The notes under the pieces were generated by a model, which saw only the letters and a program-made list of their open reading frames with translations, did no database searches and was not told the DNA's origin. The translations under genes and the position numbers were made by a program. From contig DUKF01000159.1 in the NCBI GenBank assembly GCA_013329455.1, positions 1,995 through 18,871 on the forward strand: 16,877 bases of DNA, written 5' to 3'. Origin of the DNA: Methanotrichaceae archaeon (GTDB taxonomy: Archaea; Halobacteriota; Methanosarcinia; Methanotrichales; Methanotrichaceae). Position 1 is the first letter of the stretch; each line of letters begins with the position of its first letter. This document shows, in pieces, positions 15,811 to 16,877 of the stretch.

Positions 15811-16176
15811 TTATTCGTCCTTCTTTGTGCAACAGTGATTCATCTCAACACCCATCGGGGACTCCTTCTCCACCCTAATGGCGTAGCCCTCATCGACTGC
15901 CCTATCGGCACACTCCCTGCAGCACGAGAAGTTGGAGAGGTACGTTACCCCTTCCATTTCGTGCTCGAAGACCCGGTTGCAGCTGAGCCCCATGATTCGT
16001 CTGCAGTCTACGCCCCTGCAGAACTCGTGGTCGTTGGCCACAATCGGAAACTCGTCCTCAAACCAAATCTTCGGCAAAAGGACCGGGAGTATAGCCATGT
16101 CCATGCCACATCCGCAGGGTCCGTAGGTGTCCTCGGGTCCATCGTAGACGATGGCCTTATTGATCTGATAATCCAT
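15811..16176 (-). CDS. Cysteine-rich protein of unknown function
   Basis: Not recognised. The 121-residue protein has ten cysteines: C21 and C23 (GPCGCGMDM), C53 and C58 (EFCRGVDCRR), C66 (LSCNRV), C85, C86 and C89 (SCCREC), and C115 and C116 (NHCCTKKDE, near the end). The C53-C89 cluster has the spacing of a small metal-binding (treble-clef-like or zinc-ribbon-like) domain. No signal peptide or membrane segment is seen. The ATG at 16176 is preceded by GGGTGGCGG; a TTG at 16191 is less likely. It is cotranscribed with the glutaredoxin-like gene, so a thiol/metal redox role is a reasonable but unproved guess. Confidence 0.72.
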   Translation of the reverse strand: MDYQINKAIVYDGPEDTYGPCGCGMDMAILPVLLPKIWFEDEFPIVANDHEFCRGVDCRRIMGLSCNRVFEHEMEGVTYLSNFSCCRECADRAVDEGYAIRVEKESPMGVEMNHCCTKKDE

Positions 16177-16202
16177 ATTCCGCCACCCCAAGTCAATCTA
16201 AT

Positions 16203-16214
16203 GCTCACCTGAGC
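16203..16214. repeat. Short inverted repeat upstream of the Cys-rich gene
   Basis: GCTCA-CC-TGAGC is a perfect 5-bp inverted repeat. It lies about 27 bp upstream of the Cys-rich gene's ATG. A weak TATA-like GGTTATTTAGG (- strand, about 16238 to 16228) would place the transcription start next to it, so it may be an operator. It is short enough to occur by chance. Confidence 0.3.
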
Positions 16215-16475
16215 AAGGGCCGGGAACCTAAATAACCTTTCTCATTTTCGCCTTGGTGCAACCAGCGGATGAGGCGGTCTGACAAAAGACGGCCCGGTCC
16301 AAACGGGCCCGGTTGGACCTGACCATACGGACCCATCTCCGGTCCAGTATCTTCTCGGGATGAATGTCAAACGGCGGCGGCACCCCCCGCAGCAAGCAGC
16401 GAGGCATCATATTAAAAATATAATCAATCTAATGGAATCGGGGTGGGTGCAAAACAATTTCAGGACTACACAACG
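16215..16475. other. Non-coding gap with a GC-rich hairpin region, then an A+T-rich stretch
   Basis: No convincing gene lies here. The first part contains overlapping inverted repeats: GGCCCG (16291-16296) with CGGGCC (16304-16309), and GGTCCAA (16296-16302) with TTGGACC (16313-16319). CCGGTCCA occurs at 16294-16301 and again at 16339-16346. From about 16405 composition turns A+T-rich, with ATATTAAAAATAT at 16409-16421, which could be a TATA element. The region could hold a structured RNA, an attenuator or an element boundary. A 60-codon frame (16360-16542) is present but has no family features. Confidence 0.5.
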
Positions 16476-16476
16476 A

Positions 16477-16484
16477 CTTTTATA
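16477..16484 (+). promoter_or_regulatory. TATA box for the right-edge gene
   Basis: CTTTTATAC spans about 16477-16484. The expected transcription start near 16507-16510 gives a short leader that contains AAGGAGGA at 16525-16532. Promoter and SD together show that the following frame is meant to be translated. Confidence 0.5.
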
Positions 16485-16524
16485 CAACAAAAACTTGTTT
16501 ATAGGATCATTTCCAATAACTGGC

Positions 16525-16532
16525 AAGGAGGA
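16525..16532 (+). promoter_or_regulatory. Shine-Dalgarno of the right-edge gene, no standard start codon after it
   Basis: AAGGAGGA is followed, at seven bases from the core GGAGG, by the codon ATA (16539) that opens the long right-edge frame. The frame has TAA at 16536, so translation cannot begin further upstream. No ATG, GTG or TTG occurs in frame until GTG at 16611. Confidence 0.6.
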
Positions 16533-16538
16533 CTATAA

Positions 16539-16877
16539 ATAGTTACGAAAATATCTGCTGAAGCGGCAGAACCAGTAAAAGTTAAGAAAGCAAAGGAGAT
16601 TCTTGGCAAGGTGGATCCCAGGGTGGCAATGACGGCTATCATGCGATCTGACGATGAGATTAAAGAGGTTCTGGCTGTAAGCAAATCAATAAAAAGTTTC
16701 GATAGAGCTACTCTATACACAGCTTTTGCTGAATTGTATTCTGACGAGCTTTGGGCCGAAGCTAACAGTGGAATGGCGTATTGCGTTGTAGGGGGGCCAA
16801 GCCCTCGAACATGTGGAACCTGTATAGTTAGAATGGAATATGGCAGGTTCGATGAACTGATTAAAGTAGCTAATTAT
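16539..16877 (+). CDS. Unrecognised protein, 5' part, runs off the window
   Basis: Not recognised. The frame is open from 16539 to the window end (113 codons). It begins VTKISAEAAEPVKVKKAKEI after the putative initiator. Residues up to about 75 look helical and charged (RSDDEIKEVLAVSKSIKSFD ... LYTAFAELYSDELWAEANSG). A cysteine-bearing segment follows, AYCVVGGPSPRTCGTCIVRM, with a CxxC pair suited to metal binding or redox. Codons are A+T-ending far more often than in the rest of the window, which suggests recent acquisition or a different constraint. The start is uncertain: ATA at 16539 by SD spacing, GTG at 16611 or ATG at 16629 otherwise. Confidence 0.6.
   Translation, partial: MVTKISAEAAEPVKVKKAKEILGKVDPRVAMTAIMRSDDEIKEVLAVSKSIKSFDRATLYTAFAELYSDELWAEANSGMAYCVVGGPSPRTCGTCIVRMEYGRFDELIKVANY

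Noticed and set aside
16256..16300. A possible C/D-box guide RNA (GATGAG and CTGA elements).
   Set aside because: The boxes are imperfect and too close together for a functional C/D sRNA.
16360..16542. A 60-codon + strand frame before the right-edge gene, overlapping its putative ATA start as ATAG.
   Set aside because: No family features, biased low-complexity start, and the best promoter lies inside it; the strong SD serves the next frame.
1..16877. CRISPR arrays, insertion sequences, tRNA or rRNA genes.
   Set aside because: No regularly spaced repeats, transposase frames, terminal inverted repeats or cloverleaf/rRNA signatures were seen on either strand.

Overview
The window looks like a chromosomal segment of a high-GC methanogenic archaeon of the Methanosarcinales, most like the Methanothrix/Methanosaeta (Methanotrichaceae) group. 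The evidence is archaeal primase subunits, GINS, PCNA, ribosomal proteins L44e and S27e, aIF2-alpha, Nop10, transcription factor S, an archaeal PRPP synthetase, a MoeA fused to a periplasmic-binding-like domain, an ACT/DUF5612 protein and a receiver-PAS-PAS-HATPase sensor of the kind common in these methanogens. The genus is an inference from gene content and sequence style; no rRNA gene is present.

Left part, + strand. The 3' end of a nitrilase-family amidohydrolase (1-456) is followed by five tandem 11-bp repeats (462-516). A tightly packed replication/translation string follows: priS, gins51, rpl44e, rps27e, aIF2-alpha, nop10, a PAC2-family proteasome-assembly chaperone and pmbA/tldE. Neighbours overlap by 4 bp or sit a few bases apart, which implies one or two polycistronic units. 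rps27e has no normal start codon where its Shine-Dalgarno sequence points; a CTG sits there. A PRPP synthetase (prs) follows and ends at a T-rich terminator.

Middle. A PaaI-type thioesterase (- strand) is divergent from aroC (chorismate synthase), which is followed by a moeA fusion with its own TATA box and probably a leaderless start. Next to it lies a broken two-component sensor (10448-12132): degenerate receiver, two PAS domains and a HATPase domain, with no phosphoacceptor-His domain and about five frame changes.

Right part. The - strand carries a second replication/transcription cluster, tfs, then pcn (PCNA), priL and a GNAT acetyltransferase. pcn-priL-GNAT are joined by two ATGA overlaps. 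The GNAT reading frame runs into the antisense of the dead kinase. Both primase subunits, GINS and PCNA therefore lie within about 14 kb, in two opposite-strand units. Beyond the tfs promoter are a + strand ACT-domain/DUF5612 protein and a - strand pair made of a 10-cysteine protein and a glutaredoxin-like CxxC protein.

The last 0.5 kb is visibly more A+T-rich. It holds a GC-rich hairpin region, a promoter and SD, and an unrecognised ORF that leaves the window and also lacks a standard start codon at the SD-indicated position. No tRNA, rRNA, CRISPR array, insertion sequence or complete new defence-like system is visible. The items most worth a second look are the two non-AUG starts, the 11-bp repeat before priS, the kinase ruin with its GNAT overrun, the Cys-rich/glutaredoxin pair, and the unknown right-edge gene.
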